64,000 bases of DNA from Kitasatospora humi (GTDB lineage Bacteria; Actinomycetota; Actinomycetes; Streptomycetales; Streptomycetaceae): the NCBI RefSeq assembly GCF_020907985.1, contig NZ_JAJJPA010000007.1:124001-188000 (forward strand). The letters run 5' to 3'. Shown piece by piece: positions 24,252-33,470 of this stretch. How positions within the stretch are numbered: position 1 is the first letter of the stretch; every line of letters begins with the position of its first letter. The position numbers and the translations under genes were made by a program. Below the pieces are notes generated by a model, which worked only from the letters and a program-made list of their open reading frames with translations, did no database searches and was not told where the DNA came from.

Positions 24252-26771
24252 TTACGCCCCGCGCAGCACCGCGCCGGTCCGCTCGGCGGCGGTGGCGACG
24301 GCGGCCTCGCGGGCGGCGGAGGCCTCGTCGGCGGTCAGCGTGCGGTCGGTGGCCCGGAACCGCAGCGCGTAGGCCAGCGACTTCTTGCCCTCGCCCACCT
24401 GCTCGCCGGTGAAGACGTCGAACAGCCGGATCGCCTCCAGCAGTTCGCCCGCACCGTCGCGCAGCGCGGCCTCCACCTCGGCGGCGGGGACCTTGTTGTC
24501 CACGATCAGCGCGACGTCCTGGGTGGCCACCGGGAAGGTGGAGACCGTCGGGCCCTCCACCCGCTGCTCGCCGTCGGCGGTCAGCAGGTCGACGCTCAGC
24601 TCCATCACCGAGGTGCGCTCGGGCAGGTGCAGCGCCTTGACCACCCGCGGGTGCAGCTCGCCGGCGTACCCGACGACCCGGTCGGTGCCCGCCACCAGCA
24701 GCTCCGCGCAGCGCCCGGGGTGCCAGGGGTCGTTCTGGCCCTGCCGCACCGCCAGCTCCACGCCGGCCGCACGCGCCACCACCCGGGCCGCCTCCACGGC
24801 GTCCGCCCAGCCGGCCTGGCTGCCCTTGCCCCACCAGCCGGAGGGCAGCCGCTCCCCGGCCAGCGCCACCGCGACGTGGCGCGGCTGCTCGGGGAGCGCG
24901 GCGTCCAGTGCGGCCAGCTCGGCGTCGGTCGGCCGCCGGTCGACGGCCGGGCGCGGCGCCACCTTCGGCTCCGCGTCGGGCAGGAAGACCAGCCCGGTCT
25001 CGAAGATCGCCAGATCGGTGTTGCCGCGGCCGATGTTGCGGCGCAGCGCCCCGAGCAGGCCCGGCAGCAGCGTGGTGCGCAGCGCCGGCTCCTCGTCGTT
25101 GAGCGGGTTGACCAGCTTGACGGTGCGGCGGCGGACGTCGTCGGCCGCCAGACCCAGGTCGTCGAAGGCGGCGTCGCCGATGAACGGGTAGGCGTTGATC
25201 TCGACGTAGCCGGCCCCGGCCAGCGCCACACCGATCCGGCGGTGCATCCGCTGGGCGGCCGTCAGGCCCTGGCCCGGCGGCACCTGGGGCATCCGGGCGG
25301 GCACGTTGTCGTAGCCCTCCAGCCGGATGACCTCCTCGGCCAGGTCGTTGGGGTCGGTCAGGTCGGGGCGCCAGGTCGGCGGGGTGACCTCCAGCAGGTC
25401 GGCCCCGATCACCGTGCAGCCGACCTCCTGCAGCCGGCGGGTGACCGTCTCCCGGCCGTACGCCGTGCCGGCGACCCGGTCCGGCAGGTCGGCCGCGATG
25501 GTGATGGTGCGCACGGGGTGCGGGGCGGCGATGTCGGTGACCCCGGCCTCGGCGGTGCCGCCGGCGATCAGCACCAGCAGGTCGACGGCGCGCTGCGCGG
25601 CGGCCCGGGACGCCTCCGGGTCGACCCCGCGCTCGAAGCGCTTGGAGGCCTCGGAGGGCAGCTTGTGCCGCTTGGCGGTGCGGGCGATGGCGACCGGGTC
25701 GAAGCGCGCCGCCTCGATGATCACCTCGGTGGTGCCGGTGACCTGGCCGGTCTCCGGGTCGGTCACCGGGTCGAGGATCTCGGTCGAGGCCCCGCCCATC
25801 ACGCCGGCCAGGCCGATCGGCCCCGACTCGTCGCAGATCAGCAGGTCCTCTTCGGACAGCTCGCGCTTGACCCCGTCCAGCGTGGTCAGGGTCTCGCCGG
25901 CGGCCGCGCGGCGGACCGTGATCGCGCCCTGGACGCGGCCCCGGTCGTAGGCGTGCAGCGGCTGACCGATCTCCAGCATCACGTAGTTGGTGATGTCGAC
26001 GGCCAGCGAGATCGGCCGGATGTGCATCTTCTGCAGGCGGCGCTGCAGCCAGATCGGCGACTGGGCGGCCGGGTCGATGCCGGTCACGGTGCGGGCCACG
26101 AAGCGGTCGCAGCCGGCCGGGTCGGCGACCTTGACCAGGTGGCCGTAGGAGTTGGCCGGCGGCGTGTCCAGCAGCGCCGGGTCGGCCAGCGGCAGCCCGA
26201 AGGCGGTGGCGGTCTCGCGGGCCACGCCGCGCACCGACAGGCAGTAGCCGCGGTCGGGGGTGACGGCGATGTCCAGCACCTCGTCGACCAGCTGCAGCAG
26301 CTCGATCGCGTCGGTGCCGGGCTCGTAGTGCGCCGGCAGCACGATGATGCCGTCGTGGTCGTCGCCCATGCCGAGCTCGCGGGCCGAGCAGATCATGCCG
26401 GCCGAGGTGCGGCCGTAGGTCTGCCGGGCCGAGATCGGGAACGGGCCGGGCAGCACGGCGCCGGGCAGCACCACGACCACCTTGTCGCCGACCGCGAAGT
26501 TCCGCGCGCCGCAGACGATCTCCTGCGGCGCGCCGGTGCCGTTGGCGTCGCCGACGTTGACCGTGCAGTAGCGGATCGGCTTCTTGAAGCCGGTCAGCTC
26601 CTCGATCGAGAGCACCTCGCCGACCACCAGCGGGCCCTTGAGGTCGGCGCCGAGCTGCTCGACGGTCTCGACCTCCAGGCCGGCCTGGATCAGCTTCTCC
26701 GCGACCTCGCGACCGGTGACCGTCGCCGGCAGGTCGACGTACTCGCGCAGCCAGGAAAGCGGGACGCGCAT
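24252..26771 (-). CDS. pheT: Phenylalanine--tRNA ligase beta subunit
   Basis: An 839-residue subunit of the (alpha-beta)2 PheRS. It opens with the conserved [15 protein letters not shown], followed by an EMAP-type tRNA-binding domain (about residues 40-150), B3/B4 editing domain, B5 DNA-binding-like domain, the inactive class II-like core, and a C-terminal ferredoxin-fold anticodon-binding domain ending near RTGAVLRGA. The editing domain removes mis-charged Tyr. The start ATG shares one base with the pheS stop, so the two subunits are translationally coupled. It ends at a bidirectional terminator. Confidence 0.97.
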   Translation of the reverse strand: MRVPLSWLREYVDLPATVTGREVAEKLIQAGLEVETVEQLGADLKGPLVVGEVLSIEELTGFKKPIRYCTVNVGDANGTGAPQEIVCGARNFAVGDKVVVVLPGAVLPGPFPISARQTYGRTSAGMICSARELGMGDDHDGIIVLPAHYEPGTDAIELLQLVDEVLDIAVTPDRGYCLSVRGVARETATAFGLPLADPALLDTPPANSYGHLVKVADPAGCDRFVARTVTGIDPAAQSPIWLQRRLQKMHIRPISLAVDITNYVMLEIGQPLHAYDRGRVQGAITVRRAAAGETLTTLDGVKRELSEEDLLICDESGPIGLAGVMGGASTEILDPVTDPETGQVTGTTEVIIEAARFDPVAIARTAKRHKLPSEASKRFERGVDPEASRAAAQRAVDLLVLIAGGTAEAGVTDIAAPHPVRTITIAADLPDRVAGTAYGRETVTRRLQEVGCTVIGADLLEVTPPTWRPDLTDPNDLAEEVIRLEGYDNVPARMPQVPPGQGLTAAQRMHRRIGVALAGAGYVEINAYPFIGDAAFDDLGLAADDVRRRTVKLVNPLNDEEPALRTTLLPGLLGALRRNIGRGNTDLAIFETGLVFLPDAEPKVAPRPAVDRRPTDAELAALDAALPEQPRHVAVALAGERLPSGWWGKGSQAGWADAVEAARVVARAAGVELAVRQGQNDPWHPGRCAELLVAGTDRVVGYAGELHPRVVKALHLPERTSVMELSVDLLTADGEQRVEGPTVSTFPVATQDVALIVDNKVPAAEVEAALRDGAGELLEAIRLFDVFTGEQVGEGKKSLAYALRFRATDRTLTADEASAAREAAVATAAERTGAVLRGA

Positions 26772-27892
26772 CAGATCTCCACCCCGAACGGGAGAGTGAA
26801 ACGGACGTCACCCTCGACCATGTCGCGCATGTCGGCGACGTTGTGACGGTTCATCAGGATCCGCTCCAGGCCCAGGCCGAACGCGAACCCGCTGTAGCGC
26901 TCCGGGTCGACTCCGGAGGCCACCAGCACCCGCGGGTTGACCACGCCGCAGCCGCCGAGCTCGATCCAGCCCTCGGAGGAGCAGGTGCGGCACGGACGGT
27001 CGGGGTTGCCCACGCTGGCGCCGCGGCAGACGAAGCAGAGCAGGTCGACCTCGGCGCTCGGCTCGGTGAACGGGAAGTACGAGGGCCGCCAGCGCAGCGG
27101 CAGCTCGTCGCCGATCAGCTTGGAGACCAGCAGCTCGATGGTGCCCTTGAGGTCGGCGAAGGTGAGGCCCTCGTCCACCGCGATGCCCTCGACCTGGCGG
27201 AACACCGGGGTGTGGGTGGCGTCCAGCTCGTCGGTGCGGTAGACCCGGCCCGGGCAGACCGCGTACAGCGGCGGTTCCTTGGCCAGCATGGTGCGGATCT
27301 GCACCGGCGAGGTCTGGGTGCGCAGCACCATGCCGGAGTCGGCCGAGCCGTCGGCGGCGGCCACGAAGAAGGTGTCCTGCATGGAGCGGGCCGGGTGGTC
27401 CGGGCCGAGGTTGAGCGCGTCGAAGTTGAGCCACTCGGCCTCGACCTCGGGGCCCTCGGCGATCGAGTAGCCCATCGCGACGAAGGTGTCCTCGATCCGC
27501 TCGGCCAGCGTGGTCAGCGGGTGGCGGGCACCGCGCGGCGTCCGGTCGTACGGCAGCGTGACGTCCACCGCCTCCTCGACCAGCACCCGGGCATCGCGCT
27601 CGGCCTCCAGCTCGGCCTGACGCTGCGCCAGCGCCTTGTTGACCGCGCCGCGGGCCTGGCCGATCAGCTTGCCGGCGGCGGCCTTGGCGTGCGGCGGCAG
27701 CGCGCCGATCTCGCGGTTGGCGAGCGAGAGCGGGGAACGGTCGCCGGTGTGCGCGACCTTGGCCTGCTTCAGCTCCTCCAGGCTGCCGGCGGCGGCGAAG
27801 GCGGCGATCGCCTCGTCACGGGCGCGCTCGACCTCTTCGGGCTTCAATGCCTCGACCTCCACCGGGTCGTAGGACTTGTTGGGTGCCGACAT
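26771..27892 (-). CDS. pheS: Phenylalanine--tRNA ligase alpha subunit
   Basis: A 373-residue catalytic subunit of PheRS. An N-terminal coiled-coil arm (about residues 1-90, [19 protein letters not shown]) binds tRNA. Class II motif 2 is near [20 protein letters not shown] and motif 3 is [10 protein letters not shown] Cys-rich insertion (FVCRG...PCRTC) is typical of actinobacterial PheS. Coupled by one base to pheT. Upstream is a sensor kinase gene on the same strand with a 118-base gap that carries a likely promoter. No T-box leader is evident. Confidence 0.97.
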   Translation of the reverse strand: MSAPNKSYDPVEVEALKPEEVERARDEAIAAFAAAGSLEELKQAKVAHTGDRSPLSLANREIGALPPHAKAAAGKLIGQARGAVNKALAQRQAELEAERDARVLVEEAVDVTLPYDRTPRGARHPLTTLAERIEDTFVAMGYSIAEGPEVEAEWLNFDALNLGPDHPARSMQDTFFVAAADGSADSGMVLRTQTSPVQIRTMLAKEPPLYAVCPGRVYRTDELDATHTPVFRQVEGIAVDEGLTFADLKGTIELLVSKLIGDELPLRWRPSYFPFTEPSAEVDLLCFVCRGASVGNPDRPCRTCSSEGWIELGGCGVVNPRVLVASGVDPERYSGFAFGLGLERILMNRHNVADMRDMVEGDVRFTLPFGVEI

Positions 27893-27943
27893 CTCGATGT
27901 TTTCCCGTGCTCCTGCTCGTCTTGGTGGCGTTACACCAGGTCG

Positions 27944-27949
27944 AGTGTA
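27944..27949 (-). promoter_or_regulatory. Possible -10 element for pheST
   Basis: On the minus strand TACACT lies about 50 bases before the pheS start. The -35 region (AAGGGC at about 17 bases) is weak. Confidence 0.35.
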
Positions 27950-28009
27950 GTCGCGCCCGGTGGTTGCCCTTTGCTGGGACGGCCCGCCGGGCCCCGGAAC
28001 CGGTCGGTG

Positions 28010-29161
28010 TCAGACCATGAACTCGGGCACCCCGGCGGGCAGGATGAATCGGAACCGGGCACCGCCGCCGGGCCCCCGGTCGATCCGGATGGTGCCGCCG
28101 TGCGCCTCGACGATGCCCTTGACGATGTAGAGCCCCAGGCCGGTCCCGCCGCGCTTGGAACCGCGCCAGAAGCGGGTGAAGACGCGCGGCATCGCCTCCT
28201 CCGGAATGCCACCGCCCTCGTCGCTCACCGTGACCGCCGTTCCCTCCACGACCCGCGGCGCCGTGCCCGGGTGCTCCCAACTGGCCGGCTCCACGATCTC
28301 CTTGGCCCGCGCCACCTCGATGGTGACAGTTCCCTCGCCGTGCCGCACCGCGTTTTCCAGCAGGTTGGCCAGCACCTGGTCGACCTTGTCCGGGTCGGCC
28401 CACTGCTGCGGCAGGTCGTCGCCGAGCCGGATGTCGAAGCGTTCGGCCGGGAAGCCGGCGGCCACCTTGCCCGCCACCTGCCGGCGCACCGCCGCGGCCA
28501 GGTCGACCACCTGCTTGCGGACCTCCAGCCGCCCGGCGTCGATCCGGGAGATGTCCAGCAGCTCGGCGATCAGGCGGGTGACCCGGTCGGCGTCCGCGTT
28601 CACCGTCTCCAGCATCACCCGCTTCTGGCCGTCGGTGAAGCGCTCCCACTTGTTGAGCAGGGTGGCCGTGAAGCCCTTGACGCTGGTCAGCGGGGAGCGC
28701 AGCTCGTGCGCCACGGTGGCGATCAACTCGGCGTGGGCCCGCTCGGTGCGCTGCCGGGCCTCGGTGCCGCGCAGCGTGACCACCAGCCGGCGGACCGGCC
28801 CCTGGGCGTGGTCGCGGACGTACCGGGCCGAGACCAGCACCTCGCGGTTGGAGCCGGGCAGCAGCAGGTTGCGCTCCGGCTGCCGGCTGCGGATCGCCAA
28901 CCCGCCGTACGGATCGGTCAGTTGCCACCAGCGGCGGCCGTCCAGGTCCTCCAGCGGCAGGGCCTCCTCCAGCGGGCGGCCGAGGGCGGCGCGCGGGCTG
29001 ATGCCGGTGAGGCGGGCCGCGGCGGCGTTGAAGCAGACCACCCGGCCGTCCCGGTCGGCGATCACCAGGCCGTCCGGCAGGTCGTCCGGCCGCAGGTCTT
29101 CGAGTCCGGGGCCGGACACCGCTGCCCCGGCGGCCATGGGCCGACCCTCGCCGCCGCTCAT
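28010..29161 (-). CDS. Cytoplasmic PAS-domain sensor histidine kinase
   Basis: A 383-residue kinase without membrane segments. A PAS domain (about residues 20-130: DGLVIADRDGRVVCFNAAAARLTG) precedes the HisKA domain with the phosphoacceptor in HELRSPLTSVKGF, then the HATPase domain with N box NLLENAVRHG, G1 DEGGGIP and G2 GGTGLGLYIVKG. The start is the ATG at 29161, because GGGAGGA lies 6 bases upstream. No response regulator is adjacent, so it is an orphan kinase. The position between an rRNA/tRNA methyltransferase gene and pheS matches what I recall of Streptomyces gene order. Confidence 0.95.
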   Translation of the reverse strand: MSGGEGRPMAAGAAVSGPGLEDLRPDDLPDGLVIADRDGRVVCFNAAAARLTGISPRAALGRPLEEALPLEDLDGRRWWQLTDPYGGLAIRSRQPERNLLLPGSNREVLVSARYVRDHAQGPVRRLVVTLRGTEARQRTERAHAELIATVAHELRSPLTSVKGFTATLLNKWERFTDGQKRVMLETVNADADRVTRLIAELLDISRIDAGRLEVRKQVVDLAAAVRRQVAGKVAAGFPAERFDIRLGDDLPQQWADPDKVDQVLANLLENAVRHGEGTVTIEVARAKEIVEPASWEHPGTAPRVVEGTAVTVSDEGGGIPEEAMPRVFTRFWRGSKRGGTGLGLYIVKGIVEAHGGTIRIDRGPGGGARFRFILPAGVPEFMV

Positions 29162-29275
29162 GGGCGTCCTCCCGATCCCACACGACTCGCGCACATAGCG
29201 GCCCCCTCTCATGGATCGAGCCGGACGTGCGGCCTGATGCATCAGAGAGGGCCCGGGCCCCCGCCTGGCACGACC

Positions 29276-30127
29276 CTAGCGCTCGGTGGCCGACTCGCGA
29301 CACCCTGCGGGCGAACGCTGTGCGCGAGCGGAGGCGTAGAGGCACACGGCGGCGGCGGTGGCGAGGTTCAGGCTCTCGGCGTGCCCGTGGATGGGGACGC
29401 GCACCACCTCGTCGGCCAGTGCGCGGGTCTGCTCCGGCAGGCCCCAGGCCTCGTTGCCGAAGATCCAGGCGGTCGGGGCGCCCAGGCTGCCCTCGTCCAG
29501 CTCCTGGTCCAGGTCGCGCTCCCCCGCGCCGTCGGCGGCCAGCACCCGCACCCCGGTCTCCTTCAACCGGGCCACCACCTGCTCGACCGGCACCCCGACG
29601 GCCACCGGCAGGTGGAACAGGCTGCCGACGGAGGCGCGCACCGCCTTGGGGTTGTAGAGGTCCACTGAGGCGTCGGTGAGCACCACGGCGTCGGCTCCGG
29701 CCGCGTCGGCGGTGCGCAGCACGGTGCCGGCGTTGCCGGGGTCGCGCACGTTGGCCAGCACCGCGACCAGCTTGGGCCGGCTGCGCAGCACCTCCTCGAA
29801 CGGCGTGTCGAGGAACCGGCAGAGCGCCACCATGCCCTGCGGGGTGACCGTGTCGCAGATGTCGGCGATCACCTCGTCGGTGGCGGTCAGCACCGGCAGG
29901 CCGGCGTCCCGGGCCGCCCCGACGATCTCGGCGTGCCGCTCGGCGGCCTCCAGGGTGACGTAGACCTCGACGACGGCTCCGTACGCCACCGCCTCGCGCA
30001 CCGCCTGCGGTCCCTCGGCGAGGAAGCGGCGCTCCTTGCCGCGGCCGGCCCGCCGGGCCAACTTGCGGGCGGCGATCACCCGGGGCGAGCGGAGCGAGCT
30101 GAGCAGGGGGGTGTCGGTGCTGGCCAT
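29276..30127 (-). CDS. SpoU/TrmH-family RNA 2'-O-methyltransferase
   Basis: A 283-residue SPOUT methyltransferase. The N-terminal substrate-binding domain (KERRFLAEGPQAVREA) is followed by the knotted catalytic domain with motif 1 LANVRDPGNAGTVLRTADAAG, motif 2 IFGNEAWGL and motif 3 PIHGHAESLNLATAAAVCLY, which form the AdoMet knot. Members methylate the 2'-hydroxyl of a nucleotide in 23S rRNA or tRNA; the target here is not known. It sits downstream of rplT, separated by a strong terminator, and has a 25-bp tandem duplication in its upstream region. Confidence 0.94.
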   Translation of the reverse strand: MASTDTPLLSSLRSPRVIAARKLARRAGRGKERRFLAEGPQAVREAVAYGAVVEVYVTLEAAERHAEIVGAARDAGLPVLTATDEVIADICDTVTPQGMVALCRFLDTPFEEVLRSRPKLVAVLANVRDPGNAGTVLRTADAAGADAVVLTDASVDLYNPKAVRASVGSLFHLPVAVGVPVEQVVARLKETGVRVLAADGAGERDLDQELDEGSLGAPTAWIFGNEAWGLPEQTRALADEVVRVPIHGHAESLNLATAAAVCLYASARAQRSPAGCRESATER

Positions 30128-30135
30128 GGTTCGCT

Positions 30136-30185
30136 TTCTTCAGGACCCGGTCGGAACGGGTTCTTCAGGACCCGGTCGGAACGGG
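30136..30185. repeat. Two tandem copies of a 25-bp sequence
   Basis: TTCTTCAGGACCCGGTCGGA plus ACGGG occurs twice head to tail with no difference, in the 5' region of the methyltransferase gene between its start and the rplT terminator. Perfect identity suggests a recent duplication. Confidence 0.9.
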
Positions 30186-30200
30186 ACGGACCCGTCAACG

Positions 30201-30239
30201 AGCAGACCCGCAGGCTCCCGGGGAGCCTGCGGGTCTGCT
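30201..30239 (-). terminator. Terminator of the infC-rpmI-rplT operon
   Basis: AGCAGACCCGCAGGCTCC pairs perfectly with GGAGCCTGCGGGTCTGCT (18 bp, 3-nt loop), 16 bases after the rplT stop. Confidence 0.92.
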
Positions 30240-30254
30240 GAGCTACGACGACGA

Positions 30255-30650
30255 TCAGGCGGCGTCGGCGGCGACCTTCGGCGCGTTCACGTCGGTCGGC
30301 AGCGCCTTCTGGGCGGCCTCGACGAGCGCGGCGAACGCGTTCGGGTCGTTGACGGCCAGCTCGGCCAGCATCTTGCGGTCGATCTCGATGCTGGCGGCCT
30401 TCAGGCCCTGCACGAAGCGGTTGTAGGTCATGCCGTTGGCACGAGCGGCCGCGTTGATGCGCTGGATCCAGAGCTGACGGAAGTCGCCCTTGCGCTTCTT
30501 GCGGTCGTTGTAGTTGTAAACGAGCGAGTGGGTGACCTGCTCCTTGGCCTTGCGGTACAGGCGCGAGCGCTGGCCACGGTAGCCGCTGGCGCGCTCCAGG
30601 ATGACCCGGCGCTTCTTGTGGGCGTTCACTGCCCGCTTGACGCGTGCCAC
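30255..30650 (-). CDS. rplT: 50S ribosomal protein L20
   Basis: A 131-residue basic protein with the canonical L20 start [19 protein letters not shown] and the RNA-binding helix region [20 protein letters not shown], needed early in 50S assembly. The C-terminal globular part ([20 protein letters not shown]) carries an Ala-rich tail of about ten residues, common in actinobacteria. Third gene of infC-rpmI-rplT, with a strong terminator downstream. L20 represses its own operon in other bacteria; whether it does here cannot be seen. Confidence 0.98.
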   Translation of the reverse strand: MARVKRAVNAHKKRRVILERASGYRGQRSRLYRKAKEQVTHSLVYNYNDRKKRKGDFRQLWIQRINAAARANGMTYNRFVQGLKAASIEIDRKMLAELAVNDPNAFAALVEAAQKALPTDVNAPKVAADAA

Positions 30651-30755
30651 TTCATTACTCCTTGGGTTGGACCACGGACTACTTCACGTGGTCCGTCTTC
30701 GTGTCGGTCGGGAAGGATCTGCCGGACTCCGCAGCCGTCAGGCCGCGGCGGGCGA

Positions 30756-30950
30756 TCACTTGCCGAGAAGCTTCTTGATCTTCTTGGCGTCCGCGGGAGC
30801 CATCTCGGCGGTGCCGGTCAGACGGCGGGTCAGCGTGGAGGGCTTGTGCTCCAGGAGGTGGCGCTTGCCGGCGCGCTCGCGCAGCACCTTGCCAGAGCCC
30901 GTGATCTTGAAGCGCTTGCTCGCGCCACTGTGCGTCTTCTGCTTCGGCAT
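30756..30950 (-). CDS. rpmI: 50S ribosomal protein L35
   Basis: A 64-residue basic protein beginning [20 protein letters not shown] and ending KKIKKLLGK, the full expected length for L35. GAGGAG precedes the ATG. It lies between infC and rplT in the standard order, with a 144-base gap after infC. Confidence 0.98.
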   Translation of the reverse strand: MPKQKTHSGASKRFKITGSGKVLRERAGKRHLLEHKPSTLTRRLTGTAEMAPADAKKIKKLLGK

Positions 30951-31094
30951 GTCGCCGTATCTCCTCGTCGGTCCGCCCGGGCCCGTGTGGCGAAGCACAC
31001 GGGCCCAAGCGCTGGGTGTTCTCCGGTCACCGGGGCGGGAGCCCCGGTACCGCGGTGGCCGGATCACTCAAGACCGGCCGGAGCCCCTGGGGGC

Positions 31095-31811
31095 TCAGGC
31101 GTCCTGGGCGACCTCGGCGGCCTGCTCGGCGGCGGCGGCGTCAGCGCCGGCCTCCGCCTGGTCCTGGGTCGCGTCCGCTTCGGTGGTCTCGGCAGCGGCG
31201 GCGTCGTCCTCGGAGGTGGCGGCCGGTCCGCTGGCGCGGCCCTGGCGCTCGGCCTTGCGGGCGTCCTGCGCCGCACGGGCCTCGGCCATCGCCTCGGTCT
31301 TCTTCTTGTGCGGGCCAAGAACCATGATCATGTTACGGCCGTCCTGCTTGGCCGAGCTCTCCACGAAACCCAGGTCCTGGACGTCGTTGGCGAGCCGCTG
31401 CAGCAGTCGGAAGCCCAGCTCGGGGCGGGACTGCTCACGACCGCGGAACATGATCGTGATCTTGACCTTGTCGCCCTGCTTGAGGAACCGGACGACGTGA
31501 CCCTTCTTGGTGTCATAGTCGTGCGGGTCGATCTTCGGCCGGAGCTTCATCTCCTTGATGACCGTGTGCGCCTGGTTCTTGCGCGCCTCACGGGCCTTCA
31601 TGGCCGACTCGTACTTGAACTTGCCGTAGTCCATGAGCTTGCACACCGGCGGCCGGGCGGTCGCCGCGACCTCGACCAGGTCGAGGTCGTACTCCTGCGC
31701 GAGCTCCAGCGCCTTGGCAAGCGGCACGATGCCGACCTGCTCGCCGCTGGGACCGACGAGTCGCACCTCGGGGACGCGAATCCGGTCGTTGATGCGGGGC
31801 TCGGTGCTGAT
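31095..31811 (-). CDS. infC: Translation initiation factor IF-3, apparent ATC start
   Basis: IF-3 binds the 30S subunit and checks start-codon pairing. The N-terminal domain ([20 protein letters not shown]), the lysine-rich linker and the C-terminal domain ([17 protein letters not shown]...[14 protein letters not shown]) are all present, plus an actinobacterial acidic Ala/Glu tail of about 50 residues. The conserved N-terminus runs upstream past the first GTG (31764-31766), and an in-frame TGA precedes it with no ATG, GTG or TTG between. The codon spaced correctly after GGAGG is ATC (31809-31811), giving 238 residues beginning Ile/Met-STEPR. Rare AUU/AUC starts are how infC controls itself in other bacteria. 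Confidence 0.95.
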   Translation of the reverse strand: MSTEPRINDRIRVPEVRLVGPSGEQVGIVPLAKALELAQEYDLDLVEVAATARPPVCKLMDYGKFKYESAMKAREARKNQAHTVIKEMKLRPKIDPHDYDTKKGHVVRFLKQGDKVKITIMFRGREQSRPELGFRLLQRLANDVQDLGFVESSAKQDGRNMIMVLGPHKKKTEAMAEARAAQDARKAERQGRASGPAATSEDDAAAAETTEADATQDQAEAGADAAAAEQAAEVAQDA

Positions 31812-31930
31812 GGGGCCTCCTCGGTTGCACCTTCTGCGATGCGGCCGTCAAGGGGCGGTCGCACGTAGTGGACTTCGACCACTGGGCGGAGCTTCATGCG
31901 TGCTGCGGTACTGCGTGGCACCGCGGCACG

Positions 31931-31961
31931 AAAAAAGCCCCGCTCGATAGCAAGCAGGGCT
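31931..31961 (-). terminator. Leader terminator/attenuator upstream of infC
   Basis: On the minus strand AGCCCTGCT and AGCGGGGCT pair over 9 bp with one G-U, an 8-nt loop, then six Us: a textbook intrinsic terminator, about 120 nt upstream of the infC start and inside its likely leader. No other minus-strand gene lies between it and the divergent DUF1844 gene, so attenuation of infC-rpmI-rplT is the natural reading. Confidence 0.75.
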
Positions 31962-32151
31962 CCACACAACCGGGGCATCCGACCAGGACACCACTGGCGA
32001 CACTCGGCCATCACTGGCCGCGGTCGCGGACCGGACCCGTCGACCGCCAGGTCGATCGGGTGGGAGACTGTCGGGCTGCCCTCGCGGACTGCCGGAGTGG
32101 AGCCTCCACTTGCTGGCCGGGCACGGTGAAGCGCCAGGCCGGTCGCTAAGA

Positions 32152-32181
32152 ACTGTACACGATGGCGGGGCGGATTGTCGC
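32152..32181 (-). promoter_or_regulatory. Candidate promoter of infC-rpmI-rplT
   Basis: Minus strand: GCGACA, 18 bases, TACAGT. Each hexamer matches consensus at four of six positions. Transcription from here would give a leader of about 330 nt containing the terminator hairpin. The 427-bp gap 31812-32238 otherwise shows no gene. Confidence 0.45.
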
Positions 32182-32191
32182 CGGCGCGCCC

Positions 32192-32219
32192 TTGTACCCT
32201 CCAGGAGTACCGATACAAC
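32192..32219 (+). promoter_or_regulatory. Candidate promoter of the DUF1844 gene
   Basis: Plus strand: TTGTAC, 16 bases, TACAAC, with the start codon 20 bases beyond the -10. Confidence 0.4.
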
Positions 32220-32238
32220 CTGATGGAATGAGCCTGGT

Positions 32239-32583
32239 GTGAGCAGCGAGCCCGAGTTCGACGACCTGACCCGCGACATCGCGGAGGTGCCGGCCGTCGA
32301 GGTGATCACCACCGTCGCGGTGCACCTGATGAGTGCGGCGGCCGTGAAGTGCGGGCTGGCCGAGGGCGGCGACAAGGACAAGGACCTCGACGAGGCCCGC
32401 AAGCTGATCACCGCGCTGGCCGGGCTGGTCACCGCCGGTGCGCCGGAGATCAGCAACTTCCACGCGGCACCGCTGCGGGACGGGCTGCGCTCGCTGCAGC
32501 TGGCGTTCCGGGAGGCCTCGCTGGTGCCGGACGCCCCGGGCGCCGGGCCGGGCGAGAAGTTCACCGGGCCGGTCTACTCCTGA
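32239..32583 (+). CDS. DUF1844 domain protein
   Basis: A 114-residue acidic protein with the DUF1844 core: PAVEVITTVAVHLMSAAAVKCGL, a KDLDEARKLITALAGLV helix and a C-terminal tail ending GEKFTGPVYS. The family is widespread and uncharacterised, and often lies next to infC in actinobacteria. The GTG start has only a weak upstream GGA; the leader would be short. It is divergent from infC across a 427-bp control region. Confidence 0.88.
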   Translation: MSSEPEFDDLTRDIAEVPAVEVITTVAVHLMSAAAVKCGLAEGGDKDKDLDEARKLITALAGLVTAGAPEISNFHAAPLRDGLRSLQLAFREASLVPDAPGAGPGEKFTGPVYS

Positions 32584-32677
32584 GGCCCTGACGGGCGCCC
32601 TGGAGGTCCGGGGCCGCCCTGGCGGGTCCGGGGCACCTCGGCGGCGCCGGGGCCGGACCGGGCGCGCCGGGGTTCGT

Positions 32678-33421
32678 TCAGGCGCGCTGGTAGAACCCGC
32701 TCCCCGCGGCCGCCGGGGGGAGCAGCGCCAGGTCGAGGCCGCGGGCCAGCCGGACCCGCAGCACCGGGTCGGCCGCCAGCGCGCCGGCCAGTCGCTGCGC
32801 CACCTCCGCCACCGGCGCCCCGTCCGCCAGCGCCAGCGCCAGCACCACGTCGGTCTCGCTGCCCGGGCGCAGCTGGGCCCCCAGCACGTCCGGCTCGGCG
32901 GCCAGCAGCGCGGTGAGCGCGGTGCGCACGTCCGGGTCCTCGACCGGCGGCAACCAGTCGCGGTTCTCGGCCACGGCGCGCAGCCGGGCGCCGGTGAGCA
33001 GGTAGGTCACCGGGCCGGCCGGGTCGATCAGCAGGGTGTCGGCCTGCTCCGAGTAGGCGGTCAGCGCGGCCTGCGGCGCCGCCACCGGCGCCGGGCGGGC
33101 GTCCGCGCGCCAGGCGGCCATGGTGGCCAGCGAGGTGAAGGCGGGCAGCGCCCGGCGGCCGTCCGCCGCCTGGATCACCGGCACCGCCATGTCGCTGGTC
33201 TTCTCGTGCTTGTGCCCGTGCTCGTCCACCTCGACCTCGCCGAGCAGCGCCACGATCGGCACCATCAGCCGGGCCGCGCGCAGCACGGCCAGCAGCGCCG
33301 GCTCGGTGGCCGGGTCGGCGGCGAAGGCGGCCAGGGCGGCGGCCAGCGCCGGGTCGGCACCGCCGGCGTCCCCCGAGAAGCCCGGGTCCGGGATGTTCTT
33401 GAGCTCGTTCCCACTGTCCAC
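32678..33421 (-). CDS. SseB family protein
   Basis: A 247-residue protein with an SseB N-terminal domain (LMVPIVALLGEVEVDEHGHKHEKTSDMAV is the recognisable stretch) and a C-terminal domain of the same group (QLRPGSETDVVLALALADG). SseB-like proteins in actinobacteria have no firm function; some sit near secretion or stress genes. The GTG start has no clear Shine-Dalgarno site, but TAGGCT lies about 9 bases upstream, so the mRNA may be leaderless. Divergent from the BNR-repeat gene. Confidence 0.85.
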   Translation of the reverse strand: MDSGNELKNIPDPGFSGDAGGADPALAAALAAFAADPATEPALLAVLRAARLMVPIVALLGEVEVDEHGHKHEKTSDMAVPVIQAADGRRALPAFTSLATMAAWRADARPAPVAAPQAALTAYSEQADTLLIDPAGPVTYLLTGARLRAVAENRDWLPPVEDPDVRTALTALLAAEPDVLGAQLRPGSETDVVLALALADGAPVAEVAQRLAGALAADPVLRVRLARGLDLALLPPAAAGSGFYQRA

Positions 33422-33470
33422 CCGGCGAGCCTAGCCGCTGGTCACGGGCGGTCGGAGCACAGTGGTGGGC

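Noticed and set aside
27893..28009. A T-box riboswitch upstream of pheST
   Set aside because: No T-box sequence or specifier-type stem was recognised in the short gap; an ordinary promoter explains it.
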